Numbered from the stretch's first letter, positions 42,543 through 51,499 are shown. The stretch is 64,000 nucleotides of DNA from Paenibacillus lycopersici (GCF_010119935.1 NZ_CP048209.1:5187501-5251500), one strand, 5' to 3'. Notes: generated by a model not told the origin, from the sequence alone. Numbers and translations are program-made.

Positions 42543-42557
42543 TGAAAATCATTCTCA
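42543..42557. promoter_or_regulatory. Fur box ahead of the Btr-like regulator
   Basis: TGAAAATCATTCTCA matches the Fur 7-1-7 pattern with two changes, 44 bases before the regulator start. Confidence 0.85.
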
Positions 42558-42634
42558 TTGTCAACTTAACGATCTTGCGATCAGGCAAGCGACCTTGCCT
42601 CATGCATTCGATTGCTGCTTGATGACAGCAATAA

Positions 42635-42663
42635 GACCGGATTGCGCGTATGCCAACCCGGTC
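42635..42663 (-). terminator. Hairpin after the FAD oxidase gene
   Basis: GACCGGGTTG pairs with CAATCCGGTC on the minus strand, followed by TTATTG. Moderate. Confidence 0.6.
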
Positions 42664-42704
42664 CTTTTCCTGCTATATCCTTCAGCTGTAACGAGGCTGT
42701 CCGT

Positions 42705-44246
42705 TCATTTCCTGGCCTGTTTCCCCACGGGGATACTCTGGGCAAAACGAAACACATTATGAGGATCGTATTTTCGTTTCACCTGCTTCAATCTGCCGAA
42801 GTTGACGCTGTAGTACGCCTTGGGCCAGTTCTTGATCTGCAAATCGGGAAAGTTCACATAATCCCCGTGCACAAAGGGACGCAGCGCTTGGCGGAATCTG
42901 CTCACCCACCGAATATTCCGCTGCTGCTCCCCGTTGTTCCTCCAGCGGGCCGACAGCTCGTAGACGGTCTCGGCCTTCCGATGAGGATAGGCCGTTGCGG
43001 TAGGCGATACGCGGCTCACCGCGCTTCCTGCGCCGCCTAAGCTTTGACTCCACACGCTGGCATGCTTGTTGGGCGCTTTGGAGAGAAAGTCGCGTATGAC
43101 TCGTACGCCTCGGCGAGGCAGAGGTTGAAACCCGTAAGCCCCGGTTATTTTAAACTTCGGTTCCAAATTCAGATCCGATTCGGCGAAAAACCGGGTCGCT
43201 TCAATGAAAGGCACCGTCTTCACCATCACCTTCATCGGCGTGCCTGTCCGCAAGAGCGGTTGAATCAATCGGCGGAGCTCCCGCGCGCCGCCCAGTAATT
43301 GCCCGGTCGATAGAATCGCTCCCACCTGTTTGGCAGCCACTTCAATGGTTGAGGTTAAGCGGTTCGTGACAGACGGGGCCCAGCGCTGCCATACCGGCAA
43401 CACCTTCGCCAAATCATCGAATTTCCAGCTGACGCTGTATATCGAAACCTTTGAAATGGGTCTTACCCGAAACGTATAGGCCGTAGCAACGCCGAAGCTT
43501 CCTCCCCCGCCGCCTCGCGATGCCCACAACAGATCGGCATGCTTCCTCCTGTTCGCCACGATTGCCTTGGCCCCGTACCGCCCCGAGGCTACGACCATCT
43601 TCACTTGTTTCAAGTTATCGCATGTAAGGCCGTATTTGCGGGACAGCAGGCCAATGCCGCCTCCCAAGGTCAGCCCGGCTACGCCTACGTCGGGCGCAGT
43701 CCCGGCCGGAAGCGCCACGCGCTTATCCCACAGCTTCTTGTACACGCGGGCAAGCGGATTGCCCGTCTGTACGAGGGCCACCATCCTTTTCCGGTCAACC
43801 TTAACCTTATTCATCTCGCTTACATCGATGATGATACCGCCATTTACAGCCGAGAAGCCTTCATAGCTGTGCCGTCCGCTGCGCACCCGCATCCGCACGC
43901 CCCGCTCGCGGGCCCATTTGACGGCATTGATCACATCCTGGGTTCGTTGGCAGAACACAATGACCTTGGGAAATTTGGAAAAGCGCCGATTATACTCCAT
44001 TCTGGCCGCGTTATAGGTTGGATTGCCCGGAAAAACGATCCTTCCGGTTAATCGTGTACCTGTCTTTCTCCGGTTGTGCGCCATCCGCTGTGCACCGTCC
44101 CTATTCATGATAGAAGCCTTGCCCATCAGCTTATTACTATGTAGGGACACCTGACTTAGTAACGGCAGCCGCCTTACCCGCTCAAATATTTCGGTATCGC
44201 TTAGGATACGATTCTCTGCATCGTAGCGAGCTATTGGGAGATTCAT
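42705..44246 (-). CDS. FAD-binding oxidoreductase (BBE-type, CotQ/YvdP-like)
   Basis: 513 residues. The FAD_binding_4 domain has VRSGRHSYEGFS (the His that can carry covalent FAD) and GVAGLTLGGGIGLLSRKYGLTCDNL. The C-terminal BBE segment is YYSVNFGRLKQVKRKYDPHNVFRFAQSIP. It resembles YgaK and YvdP (CotQ) of Bacillus; CotQ is a spore coat protein. The protein is unusually rich in Arg/Lys, as are several coat proteins, and has an N-terminal extension of about 60 residues before the domain. The second flavin-linking Cys is not evident. Start ATG at 44246, weak GAGAAGG site. Confidence 0.85.
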   Translation of the reverse strand: MNLPIARYDAENRILSDTEIFERVRRLPLLSQVSLHSNKLMGKASIMNRDGAQRMAHNRRKTGTRLTGRIVFPGNPTYNAARMEYNRRFSKFPKVIVFCQRTQDVINAVKWARERGVRMRVRSGRHSYEGFSAVNGGIIIDVSEMNKVKVDRKRMVALVQTGNPLARVYKKLWDKRVALPAGTAPDVGVAGLTLGGGIGLLSRKYGLTCDNLKQVKMVVASGRYGAKAIVANRRKHADLLWASRGGGGGSFGVATAYTFRVRPISKVSIYSVSWKFDDLAKVLPVWQRWAPSVTNRLTSTIEVAAKQVGAILSTGQLLGGARELRRLIQPLLRTGTPMKVMVKTVPFIEATRFFAESDLNLEPKFKITGAYGFQPLPRRGVRVIRDFLSKAPNKHASVWSQSLGGAGSAVSRVSPTATAYPHRKAETVYELSARWRNNGEQQRNIRWVSRFRQALRPFVHGDYVNFPDLQIKNWPKAYYSVNFGRLKQVKRKYDPHNVFRFAQSIPVGKQARK

Positions 44247-44378
44247 ATGTACTTGAGCACCTTCTCCGGCTTGCAGCCGTGTAAATTTCTGGGATTAGCT
44301 GTATACTTGTGAGGTAGGCTATAACACAATCGGCTATTCGACATATACTGTTCCGATTACTTTTTTCAGGAGGTCAAC

Positions 44379-45671
44379 ATGGGGAGCTTTCACTTCATCG
44401 GCATCAAGGGCAGCGGCATGAGCGCATTGGCGCAAGTCCTTTTGGATCTTAACCATCACGTGCAAGGCGAAGATATTGACGCTTTTGTATTCACGCAGGC
44501 CGCTCTTGAATCACGCAGCATTCCCGTTTACGCGTTCGGAGATGCTCCTCTTGCTCCCAACATGACCGTAATCGCCTCGAATGCTTTTGACGATCGGCAT
44601 CCATCCATCATTCGATGCAAGCAGCTAGGCATGACGGTTCATCGTTATCATCGCTTTCTAGGGGAATTAATAAAGGATTACACGAGCGTGGCAGTAACGG
44701 GATCCCATGGGAAAACGACAACGACCGGAATGATCGTCCATGCGTTAGACGCCGAGAATCCGCCCTGCAGTCTTATTGGGGACGGGACAGGAAAGGGGAA
44801 TCCCTCGTCTGATCAGTTTGTATTTGAGAGCTGCGAATACAAGCGGCATTTCTTAGCCTACAAGCCTAACATAGCGGTTATTACGAATATAGATTATGAC
44901 CACCCGGACTATTTTCCCGATATAGACGACGTTAGGAATGCCTTCGAAGAGATGGCTTCGCTAACATCGGGCTATATCGTCGCGTGTGGAGACGACGAAC
45001 AAGTGCGTATGCTGAAGTCGGGTACAGAAGCCCTTTATTACGGTTTTGAACTGAGCAATGAACTTCGAGCCGCCCGTCTATCCGTCGATGGGGAGTCGAC
45101 TTTTTTTGATGTAGATTACAAGAACACGGGCATCGGCCGGTTCAGCATCCCTTCATTCGGGAAGCACAATGTGTTGAATGCCTTAGCGGCAATTGGGGTT
45201 GCTCTCGTGCTTGACCGGGATTTGGAACTCGTCAAATCGCGATTAGCCGCTTTTACGGGCGTCAAGCGAAGGTTCACGGAGAAAGCCTGGGGAAACAACG
45301 TGATTATCGATGATTACGCGCATCATCCATCCGAGATCAGAGCCACGCTTGAAGCAGCGCGAAGCAAGTATCCCGGGAAGAAGGTCGTCGGCATTTTCCA
45401 ACCGCACACCTATAGCCGCTTGGAGAAATTAATGGATGATTTCGCAAGCTCGCTGAGAGACGCGGATGATATCTTTCTCTGTCCCGTATTCGGCTCCGCA
45501 AGGGAGAACGCCGGAAGCGTCTCCATCGGCGACTTAAGGAATCGCATTCCGAACGCGCAATTGATCTCCGATAACATAACAACGGATTTGAACCCCTACA
45601 ACGATTCCATTCTCGTATTCATGGGCGCCGGAGATATTCAAAAATATCAAGCGCAGCTGTTACAATCCTAA
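44379..45671 (+). CDS. murC: UDP-N-acetylmuramate--L-alanine ligase
   Basis: 430 residues. Mur ligase domain 1 has FIGIKGSGMSALAQVL; the ATP loop is VTGSHGKTTTTG (108-117); the central domain has ITNIDYDHPDYF; the C-terminal domain has VIIDDYAHHPSEI and GSAREN. It adds L-alanine to UDP-MurNAc in peptidoglycan precursor synthesis, in the cytoplasm. Length and sequence are close to Bacillus MurC (432), also a free-standing gene. AGGAGG lies ahead of the ATG. It could be the sole murC or a second copy. Confidence 0.95.
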   Translation: MGSFHFIGIKGSGMSALAQVLLDLNHHVQGEDIDAFVFTQAALESRSIPVYAFGDAPLAPNMTVIASNAFDDRHPSIIRCKQLGMTVHRYHRFLGELIKDYTSVAVTGSHGKTTTTGMIVHALDAENPPCSLIGDGTGKGNPSSDQFVFESCEYKRHFLAYKPNIAVITNIDYDHPDYFPDIDDVRNAFEEMASLTSGYIVACGDDEQVRMLKSGTEALYYGFELSNELRAARLSVDGESTFFDVDYKNTGIGRFSIPSFGKHNVLNALAAIGVALVLDRDLELVKSRLAAFTGVKRRFTEKAWGNNVIIDDYAHHPSEIRATLEAARSKYPGKKVVGIFQPHTYSRLEKLMDDFASSLRDADDIFLCPVFGSARENAGSVSIGDLRNRIPNAQLISDNITTDLNPYNDSILVFMGAGDIQKYQAQLLQS

Positions 45672-45712
45672 CAAGCACAAACCTAACAAGCACAAACCTA
45701 ACAAGCACAAAT
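45668..45712 (+). repeat. Three tandem copies of a 15-bp unit at the murC end
   Basis: CCTAACAAGCACAAA three times in perfect succession. The first copy contains the murC stop codon. Its origin is probably replication slippage. Confidence 0.9.
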
Positions 45713-45717
45713 CGCAC

Positions 45718-45749
45718 AGGGTCATCCTTCATTGGATGGCCCTTTCTTT
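45718..45749 (+). terminator. Terminator of murC
   Basis: GGGTCATCC pairs with GGATGGCCC (one mismatch), followed by TTTCTTTG on the plus strand. Confidence 0.8.
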
Positions 45750-45754
45750 GATCT

Positions 45755-45792
45755 CGCTTTGTTCGACTGCCGTCCGGCAGTCGAACAAAGCG
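45755..45792. repeat. Perfect 18-bp-stem palindrome
   Basis: CGCTTTGTTCGACTGCCG and its exact complement are separated by two bases. It has no T tail on either side. It lies between convergent genes (murC and an APH-type kinase) and may act as a factor-independent block or a cruciform. Confidence 0.85.
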
Positions 45793-45808
45793 ACTATGCC
45801 GCTTGCCA

Positions 45809-46792
45809 TCAAACGATGCCATATGAGCGAAATTCGTTGATGAACCCTTCTAACCAATCGTCCGAATAATCGAGAACGCCAAGATCATTCGGGATAAAAG
45901 TGACTTCAAGTCCCATCACCCAAAGCCGACGAGCTTTCATGAACAGTTCAATCGCCGATTCATCTTGAACGGAGAAGTCTCTTACAGATCGATAACCCGA
46001 GAGTAACGCAGTCCACAGCGATTCCTTTTTATCCTCTAGTTGGCGCTTTCTGCCCCGAACTTGTGCCAAATCGTAGGCTCGCCAGCCTAGCGCCGACCAT
46101 TCAAAGTCATAATGCGTGAAGGAGTCGCCTTCTTGAAACGCATTGTTATTCCCATGCATATCTCCATGACAAATCCCCCAATCCAAGCCTTGCCTCGCTG
46201 CGGCGTCAATACGCTCCATCATTGCGTTTGCATATTCACGCAGAAATGGCGCTGCGTGATGGTGCGCTCCGATATAATTCACAATACGTTCCAGCGGCTG
46301 AGTGACGAGAAAGTTGGTGTCCAAGTTGAACCTAGGCTGGTTTAAAGCGATTTGGTCCATCGCCGCATGTAGCTCGGCAGCAGATCGTCCAAAAGAAAAA
46401 CACGATTTGTCGTCATGAAGCATATTCTCGGTGCCGGTCAGATACCGGAAAATCACGGCGATTCTTTGCCCTTCAGGCGCATTAACAATTGTGTATAAAC
46501 CGTTGTCTTTCTTGGAAATGGGCTCCGCTACGCTTGTACGTGCTGAGCTCAATACGTCTTGTAATCGAGTTAATACAGCTAACTCATACGCAACATCGCT
46601 CTCGCTAATTGAAAGGCGGTACACGCGCAGGATGTAAAAACCGCTTGATGTTCGAATACGATACGTATCGTTTAACCCGCGCAGCCAATACAAACATTCC
46701 GTCCATTCGCCGATCTCATACTGTTTGCTTAGGGAATATTCCAAGTATTTCGGATCTAGAACGGAACGCAGGGCCATGGGTCGAGTATACAT
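45809..46792 (-). CDS. Aminoglycoside phosphotransferase-fold kinase
   Basis: 327 residues. Brenner motif CHGDMHGNN (about residue 207-215) with catalytic Asp, and the metal-binding region HYDFEWSALGWRAYDLA. It belongs to the APH / choline kinase / SrkA-like class. The real substrate could be an antibiotic, a sugar, or a spore protein (as for CotS-type members). AAAGGAG lies before the ATG at 46792. Repeat copy 2 begins about 50 bases upstream. Confidence 0.88.
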   Translation of the reverse strand: MYTRPMALRSVLDPKYLEYSLSKQYEIGEWTECLYWLRGLNDTYRIRTSSGFYILRVYRLSISESDVAYELAVLTRLQDVLSSARTSVAEPISKKDNGLYTIVNAPEGQRIAVIFRYLTGTENMLHDDKSCFSFGRSAAELHAAMDQIALNQPRFNLDTNFLVTQPLERIVNYIGAHHHAAPFLREYANAMMERIDAAARQGLDWGICHGDMHGNNNAFQEGDSFTHYDFEWSALGWRAYDLAQVRGRKRQLEDKKESLWTALLSGYRSVRDFSVQDESAIELFMKARRLWVMGLEVTFIPNDLGVLDYSDDWLEGFINEFRSYGIV

Positions 46793-46843
46793 TCTATTAC
46801 TCCTTTGATTTTCTTAATCGCATGCTATGTTCCGTTTAAAGAA

Positions 46844-47310
46844 AGACCATCCGTATTGAGGATGGTCTCAGATTGTCGAGTAACCTATAAGCTGTTTCGC
46901 CCCGACTCGTGACAACCTGCGCCGGAACGCGAACAGATCCGGTTGCCGCATGCCGGCGTGGCATGACTGCTGGTACCGTTTCGAACCGGCATGCTTCATG
47001 GCGGCTGGTTCACGGTGCATCCGTCGATGGAAGGAAGCGGACAGGAGATCCGTTAATCGCTGCTTAATCACGTGTTTTCGTGTTCCGGCGGACAGGAGAT
47101 CCGTTATATCGGCTGATTAGCCTGTTGTCGAAGTCATTCGGGGACATTAACGGATCCTGTGTCCGTACGCTGCCCCAAATAGCCCGATTTCCCCAAAATA
47201 ACGGAACCCCGGTCCGCGAAACTTGGCGGGGGATCCTTTCCTTTCCATACATGCGGTATTTGCAGCGTCGAACTTTCTCGACGGCTTGACCATCCATATG
47301 AAGGATGGTC
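46844..47310 (+). repeat. Dispersed hairpin-bounded element, copy 2
   Basis: A 467-bp intergenic element. Both ends are hairpins with the stem GACCATCC / GGATGGTC and different 7-nt loops (46844-46868, 47288-47310). Inside, in the same order as copy 1, are: an inverted repeat near 46983-47010, two direct CGGACAGGAGATCCGTTA boxes (around 47038 and 47089), then TAACGGATCCTGTGTCCG (around 47148) and TAACGGAACCCCGGTCCG (around 47199). The stretch GTCGAACTTTCTCGACGGC near the right end recurs in the other copies. Small frames in it are shared between copies only because the DNA is. Confidence 0.85.
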
Positions 47311-47373
47311 TATTTTCAAACAGAAACGTAACTAAAGCGGAACTATCGTTTCTCGATAGCTTACTAGCAAAAT

Positions 47374-47604
47374 CTATAGTTGAATCACGCTAATCAAATT
47401 CCCATTATTATCCTTGAGGTCGAAGCGTCTAGGTTCTCCCTTTCGTAGCTCGGACACTTCCACTCCGAGTTGTCCGAGTCTCTCCCGAACTTCATCCGCA
47501 TCCTTCACAACAAAATTGAAAGGGGTGTACGAGTTAATAGGTTCAAAATCCGGAATTTGTACCAAATGAAAGCCGCAATTGGGCGCAATAGCTAACCCTT
47601 GCAT
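47374..47604 (-). CDS. C-terminal half of a VOC (glyoxalase) protein
   Basis: 76 residues: APNCGFHLVQIPDFEPINSYTPFNFVVKDADEVRERL and RRFDLKDNNGNLISVIQL form the second half of a VOC module. The first half (normally LGLRR..FY..VLG) is missing. A strong GGGAGG precedes the ATG, so it may still be translated. It starts 18 bases after the methyltransferase stop. Either a short half-VOC protein that dimerises or, more likely, a 5'-truncated gene. Confidence 0.55.
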   Translation of the reverse strand: MQGLAIAPNCGFHLVQIPDFEPINSYTPFNFVVKDADEVRERLGQLGVEVSELRKGEPRRFDLKDNNGNLISVIQL

Positions 47605-47621
47605 GATGCCTCCCTCCCTCT

Positions 47622-48413
47622 CTAATTTTTCCGGCAAATGTATAAGCCATGACTGCTCATGCCGAGGATGCTTCTTTCCCTGCATGTCCGCAAATGGTAG
47701 CTCATCCACGCTTGAAACTCATGCTCGTCCAACTGGTCCACGAATTTGCTGATCGTATGGCTTATTCCGTCCGTACCCGCATGTTCGACGGGAGTAACAT
47801 CATACTGCCCCAGGAATGCCTCGATTTCATCCGGACTCGTAAAATAAGCCTCGGTCCAAAAACAATCTTCATCCCTTGCAAAAATCACCCCTTCATCCAG
47901 GACCTTGTCAATTACGCTGTTACGAATATAGCTCTTCTCTCTGGTCGCCAGCATTGGCAGAATCGAATATTTATTGATGTATGCAACCGCCAGATAACCG
48001 CCGCGTTTCAATACCCTAAGGCATTCATCGATACAACGATGCCGATCGCCCTGATCCGTGAGATGATACATCGGGCCCAAACACAATACGCAATCGAATG
48101 TGTCCGATCCGAACCTGTTTAGATCCGTTGCGTTATCAACGTACGCTTCCACGTCCAGCCCTTGTTGCAAGCTTTTTTCCTTGAGCAGTTCGATATGCTT
48201 CGGCGTGATGTCCACCGCGACTACCTCATGCTGCCGCTCCGCATAATGCAACGAATAAACGCCGGTTCCCGCGCCGACATCTAACAGTTTGGCGTGTTGG
48301 GGGATAAGCTTATCGAGAATATGCTTCGTCGTAAGAAATTCGATTTTCCTGGAATTCTTGGAGAACCTTGAATCCTCGTCAATCCTGTCGTAATACGCAG
48401 CAACCTCATTCAC
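47622..48413 (-). CDS. Class I SAM-dependent methyltransferase
   Basis: About 263 residues. Motif I LLDVGAGTGVYSLHYAER, motif II EVVAVDITPKHIELL, and the acidic TFDCVLCLGPMYHL (motif IV). A C-terminal helical part has no family signature. It methylates an unknown small molecule or protein. GTG at 48413 is favoured because AGAGGTG lies six bases upstream; GTG at 48422 is possible. Confidence 0.88.
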   Translation of the reverse strand: MNEVAAYYDRIDEDSRFSKNSRKIEFLTTKHILDKLIPQHAKLLDVGAGTGVYSLHYAERQHEVVAVDITPKHIELLKEKSLQQGLDVEAYVDNATDLNRFGSDTFDCVLCLGPMYHLTDQGDRHRCIDECLRVLKRGGYLAVAYINKYSILPMLATREKSYIRNSVIDKVLDEGVIFARDEDCFWTEAYFTSPDEIEAFLGQYDVTPVEHAGTDGISHTISKFVDQLDEHEFQAWMSYHLRTCRERSILGMSSHGLYICRKN

Positions 48414-48645
48414 CCAGAACACCTCTTCGTCTTGGAATAAAATAAAACGCCCCTCTCACATAGAGAGACGAGCAGCAGCCTTCTTGGCTAGTCATTCGAT
48501 GGAATATTTTTCAATATTGTACTGAACGGAGCGAGCGATTACAATAGAAAATTTCATGATGCGTTAGCACGCATAACCGCCGGTTAACGCGAAGAAGGGC
48601 CGCCAAGTCGGCAGCCCTCCTACTCTTGCATGTACGATTGCGGTT

Positions 48646-49170
48646 CTATCTCAGAAAATAATCCCGCACGTCCAGCCAGTTGTTAACTCTTACGTATCCC
48701 GTCTCGTTTAAATTGTGCGGTGCCGTAAACAAAATCCCTTTGCCTTTAAACCGCTCGAAATGCCGTGCATGATCATCGATGAGGTAATCCGCATGGATAA
48801 TGCTCTTGTCCCCGCAAAAAACAAAATTCATCTCATCTAAAAACGGAAAATGCTCCTTGAGCCATTCGTATTTGGCCGTGAAAGAAGCGGGCACTTCCAT
48901 CGCGGCCGTGGTGATGAAGATTTCAAACCGTTCGCTTAATTGTTGCATGACTTCCTGGCTATCTTGCATGACCGCCAGATCCCGGAAAAACAGAGGGTCA
49001 TCCACATAGGCATTAATTTCACGAAGAAACTGCGGACGCAGCTCCCTGAGACGCGTTCCCGTCAAGTCGTTCACAGTCAGATTCTCGTTATAATCGCGGT
49101 TAAACACATGCAAATGCTTCGGAATGAAATCGGCGATCACTTCGTCCATATCAATAGCAATGCGTTGCAT
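48646..49170 (-). CDS. 5'(3')-deoxyribonucleotidase (NT5C type, HAD)
   Basis: 174 residues. The HAD nucleophile motif is IAIDMDEVIADF (Asp7, acid/base Asp9); FITTAAMEVPASF (motif II) and the late motif HADYLIDDHARHFERF are intact. It removes the phosphate from deoxynucleoside 5'-monophosphates and helps hold dNTP pools. The length is that of the family. The start is the ATG at 49170 after AAGGAGGG. A broken paralogue lies at 36151-36408. Confidence 0.9.
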   Translation of the reverse strand: MQRIAIDMDEVIADFIPKHLHVFNRDYNENLTVNDLTGTRLRELRPQFLREINAYVDDPLFFRDLAVMQDSQEVMQQLSERFEIFITTAAMEVPASFTAKYEWLKEHFPFLDEMNFVFCGDKSIIHADYLIDDHARHFERFKGKGILFTAPHNLNETGYVRVNNWLDVRDYFLR

Positions 49171-49267
49171 CCAATCCCTCCTTCCAACACCGTAACTATC
49201 ATTATACACGATCTTATTAACCCCCCGAACGCCCGTTGAGGATCACCGGATCGGCGGTATCGGCAAC

Positions 49268-49951
49268 CTACTTCTCATGTTCCTTGATCACCTGCTCAAT
49301 CCCGAGCAGAATCAGCTTCAAGCCGAACTCGAACGACGCATCGCTCCCCATCACCTGGAACAGCCCGTTCTTGAACATCCTTCGGAACAGTCCCGCCTCC
49401 GTCTCGCTCATGTCGTCCAGAAGACGAATCAGATCCACGCCCAGATCCACTTCCTGATCCTCAAGGATAGCGGTAACATTACGCTCATGCTGATAGTGAT
49501 CCAGCACGAAGTAGAAGACATAATTCACAAGCGTATTGACCACTTGCAGCTTCTGCTCTTGCGTCAGCGGCGTCGACTCCACGCAGAGCAGCATACGGTT
49601 GGTGAACCGGATAATATCCGGCTCGTGGGGGAGCGTCATCATCATGAGCTGCGTGGAGCAGGGATACCGGCTGAGCACGCTCCGCTGCGTTACCGCAAGC
49701 GCCGTCAGCTGCTCCTTCCAGTCCCCTTCGGATCGAAATTCCTCCAGAATCATTTTCGACACCTGGTTGGCCAGACGCTGATAGAGACTTTGCTTGCTCT
49801 TGAAGTACCAGTACAGCGAGGGAGCCTGAATTCCCAGCCGGTCGGCCAATCGTCTCATGCTGAATTTCTCGATGCCTTCCTCTCTCAGAAGCTCCCACGA
49901 GGCTTCCAGGATCTTATCCTCCGAAATTTGAGGCTGCTGTTTTTTCATCAT
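49268..49951 (-). CDS. TetR/AcrR repressor of the MATE pump
   Basis: About 227 residues. The HTH is KILEASWELLREEGIEKFSMRRLADRLGIQAPSLYWYFKSKQSLYQ. The C-terminal ligand domain (TLVNYVFYFVLDHYQHERN) resembles the TetR_C class of TetR itself. Start ATG at 49951 with AAAAGG at six bases; an ATG one codon later is also possible. It diverges from the MepA-like gene, with three matching operators between them, so negative auto- and cross-regulation is expected. Confidence 0.92.
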   Translation of the reverse strand: MMKKQQPQISEDKILEASWELLREEGIEKFSMRRLADRLGIQAPSLYWYFKSKQSLYQRLANQVSKMILEEFRSEGDWKEQLTALAVTQRSVLSRYPCSTQLMMMTLPHEPDIIRFTNRMLLCVESTPLTQEQKLQVVNTLVNYVFYFVLDHYQHERNVTAILEDQEVDLGVDLIRLLDDMSETEAGLFRRMFKNGLFQVMGSDASFEFGLKLILLGIEQVIKEHEK

Positions 49952-49965
49952 ATCCACCCTTTTAT

Positions 49966-50047
49966 CTAACAGTGTAAGTTTGTTCTTTACAGGTCCATAC
50001 GTTCATGATATCATCTAACACTGTAAGGCTCAAACTAACACCGTTAG
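49966..50047. promoter_or_regulatory. Three TetR-type operators between repressor and MATE pump
   Basis: CTAACAGTGTAAG (49966-49978), CTAACACTGTAAG (50015-50027) and CTAACACCGTTAG (50035-50047). Each is a near-palindrome of the form CTAACA-N-TGT(A/T)AG and the third is symmetric in its arms (CTAAC / GTTAG). Starts are 49 and 20 bases apart, covering both divergent starts. Confidence 0.8.
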
Positions 50048-50082
50048 ATTAAAAAAAATACATGAAGAAAGCAGTGATTCGC

Positions 50083-51438
50083 ATGGAAGCAGAAAACCTC
50101 CATTACTTTGAAAAGGCACCGGTCGCCAAAGCCGTCGCCCACTTCGCCGTACCGATGATGCTGGGCATGTCCATGAGCGTCATCTATTCCATCTTGAATG
50201 CCTATTTCCTCGGCACGCTGGGCAATACGGCCATGCTGACCGCGCTCGCGCTCACCTTGCCGTTATTCGCGGCCATAATGGCGCTAGGCAACTTGATCGG
50301 CGTCGGCAGCAGCGCATTCATCTCCCGTTTGCTGGGAGAGAAACGTTATGACGTCGTCAAGCATGCATCCTCGTTCGCCTTCTACAGCAGTTTGGCGCTC
50401 GGACTAATCGTCATGGCTGCCGGCCTTCCGTTGATCGATTCGATCGTTCACGGCCTGGGGGCAACGCCCGATTCCTTCGGCTACACGAAGGACTATGTCA
50501 CGGTTATGCTGATCGGCTCGCCGGTCGTCGTATTATTCTTCACGCTTGAGAATATCGTCCGCTCGGAAGGTGCGGCAATGACTTCGATGATCGGTATGAT
50601 CATGAGCGTTGTCGTGAATATTATACTCGATGCGCTGGTCATCTTCGTCTTCCATTGGGACGTGATCGGCGTTGCGTCCGCTACGGTCATAGCCAACCTG
50701 GTCGCGAGCGTATATTATGTTTTCCACATGGGAGCCAAGAGCCAATTCTTGACCGTTTCCTTCAAATGGTTCAAAGCCAACAAGGAAATTCTGGGCAATG
50801 TGTTCAAAATCGGCGTTCCCGTCTTTATTATGAGTCTCTTCCTGGGCGCCATGTCGCTGATCTTTAACCGTTATCTGGTCGAATACGGGGAGCAGGCCGT
50901 TGCGGCATTCGGAATTTCATCGCGTTTATTGCAATTTCCCGAGGTTATTCTGATGGGTTTATGCGAGGGAGTCGTGCCGCTCATCGCCTTCTCTTTTACG
51001 GCGAATAAATTACGCATGAAGCATACCATCAGCTTCACGATCAAAGCGATTCTAACGTTAGCCGTCGTGTTCGGCGTCATCGTCTATCTGGTTTCCGACC
51101 ATTTAATCGGACTATTCACGAATGACCCGCAATTGATTGAAATGGGCAGCTATATCCTGCATGTAACGTTCTTATCCTTGTTCATTACGGGAATGACCAC
51201 GTTGTTCACGGGCATCTTCCAAGCAACGGCGCAAGGCACCGCCGCTTTTATTATGTCGGTTATTCAAGGAATTACTCTGATTCCCGTGCTGTATCTCGCG
51301 AATCGGATGAACGGTTTTCACGGGGTGGTCTGGTCGCTCGTCATCGCGGATACCGTCGCGTTCCTCGTCGGTGCCACCTTGCTGTATGCACTGCGGAACA
51401 AATTGCAGCCGGCGGATTTGGAACAACTGGCACACTAG
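50083..51438 (+). CDS. mepA: MATE family multidrug efflux pump (MepA-like)
   Basis: 451 residues when started at the ATG at 50083. That gives the same length as S. aureus MepA and the same opening (ENLHYFEKAPV versus EQLYYFEKSPV). Twelve TM helices; conserved blocks include LGNLIGVGSSAFISRLLGEKRYD, RSEGAAMTSMIGM and MGLCEGVVPLIAFSF. It exports cationic drugs and dyes using ion gradients. In Staphylococcus the pump is controlled by a MarR repressor, here by TetR. An ATG at 50062 is in frame but extends past the conserved start. Confidence 0.93.
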   Translation: MEAENLHYFEKAPVAKAVAHFAVPMMLGMSMSVIYSILNAYFLGTLGNTAMLTALALTLPLFAAIMALGNLIGVGSSAFISRLLGEKRYDVVKHASSFAFYSSLALGLIVMAAGLPLIDSIVHGLGATPDSFGYTKDYVTVMLIGSPVVVLFFTLENIVRSEGAAMTSMIGMIMSVVVNIILDALVIFVFHWDVIGVASATVIANLVASVYYVFHMGAKSQFLTVSFKWFKANKEILGNVFKIGVPVFIMSLFLGAMSLIFNRYLVEYGEQAVAAFGISSRLLQFPEVILMGLCEGVVPLIAFSFTANKLRMKHTISFTIKAILTLAVVFGVIVYLVSDHLIGLFTNDPQLIEMGSYILHVTFLSLFITGMTTLFTGIFQATAQGTAAFIMSVIQGITLIPVLYLANRMNGFHGVVWSLVIADTVAFLVGATLLYALRNKLQPADLEQLAH

Positions 51439-51459
51439 CGCGGATAGCACGCAACAAGC

Positions 51460-51499
51460 AAGAAGGCAGAATTAGGGGACTCCCTGATTCTGCCTTCTT
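51460..51499 (+). terminator. Terminator of mepA
   Basis: AAGAAGGCAGAAT pairs with ATTCTGCCTTCTT, with an inner AGGG / CCCT, followed by ATATATAA. Confidence 0.8.

Noticed and set aside
48440..48475. CTCTC / GAGAG hairpin after the 48.4-kb gene start
   Set aside because: Five-base stem with no T run; too weak for a terminator call.
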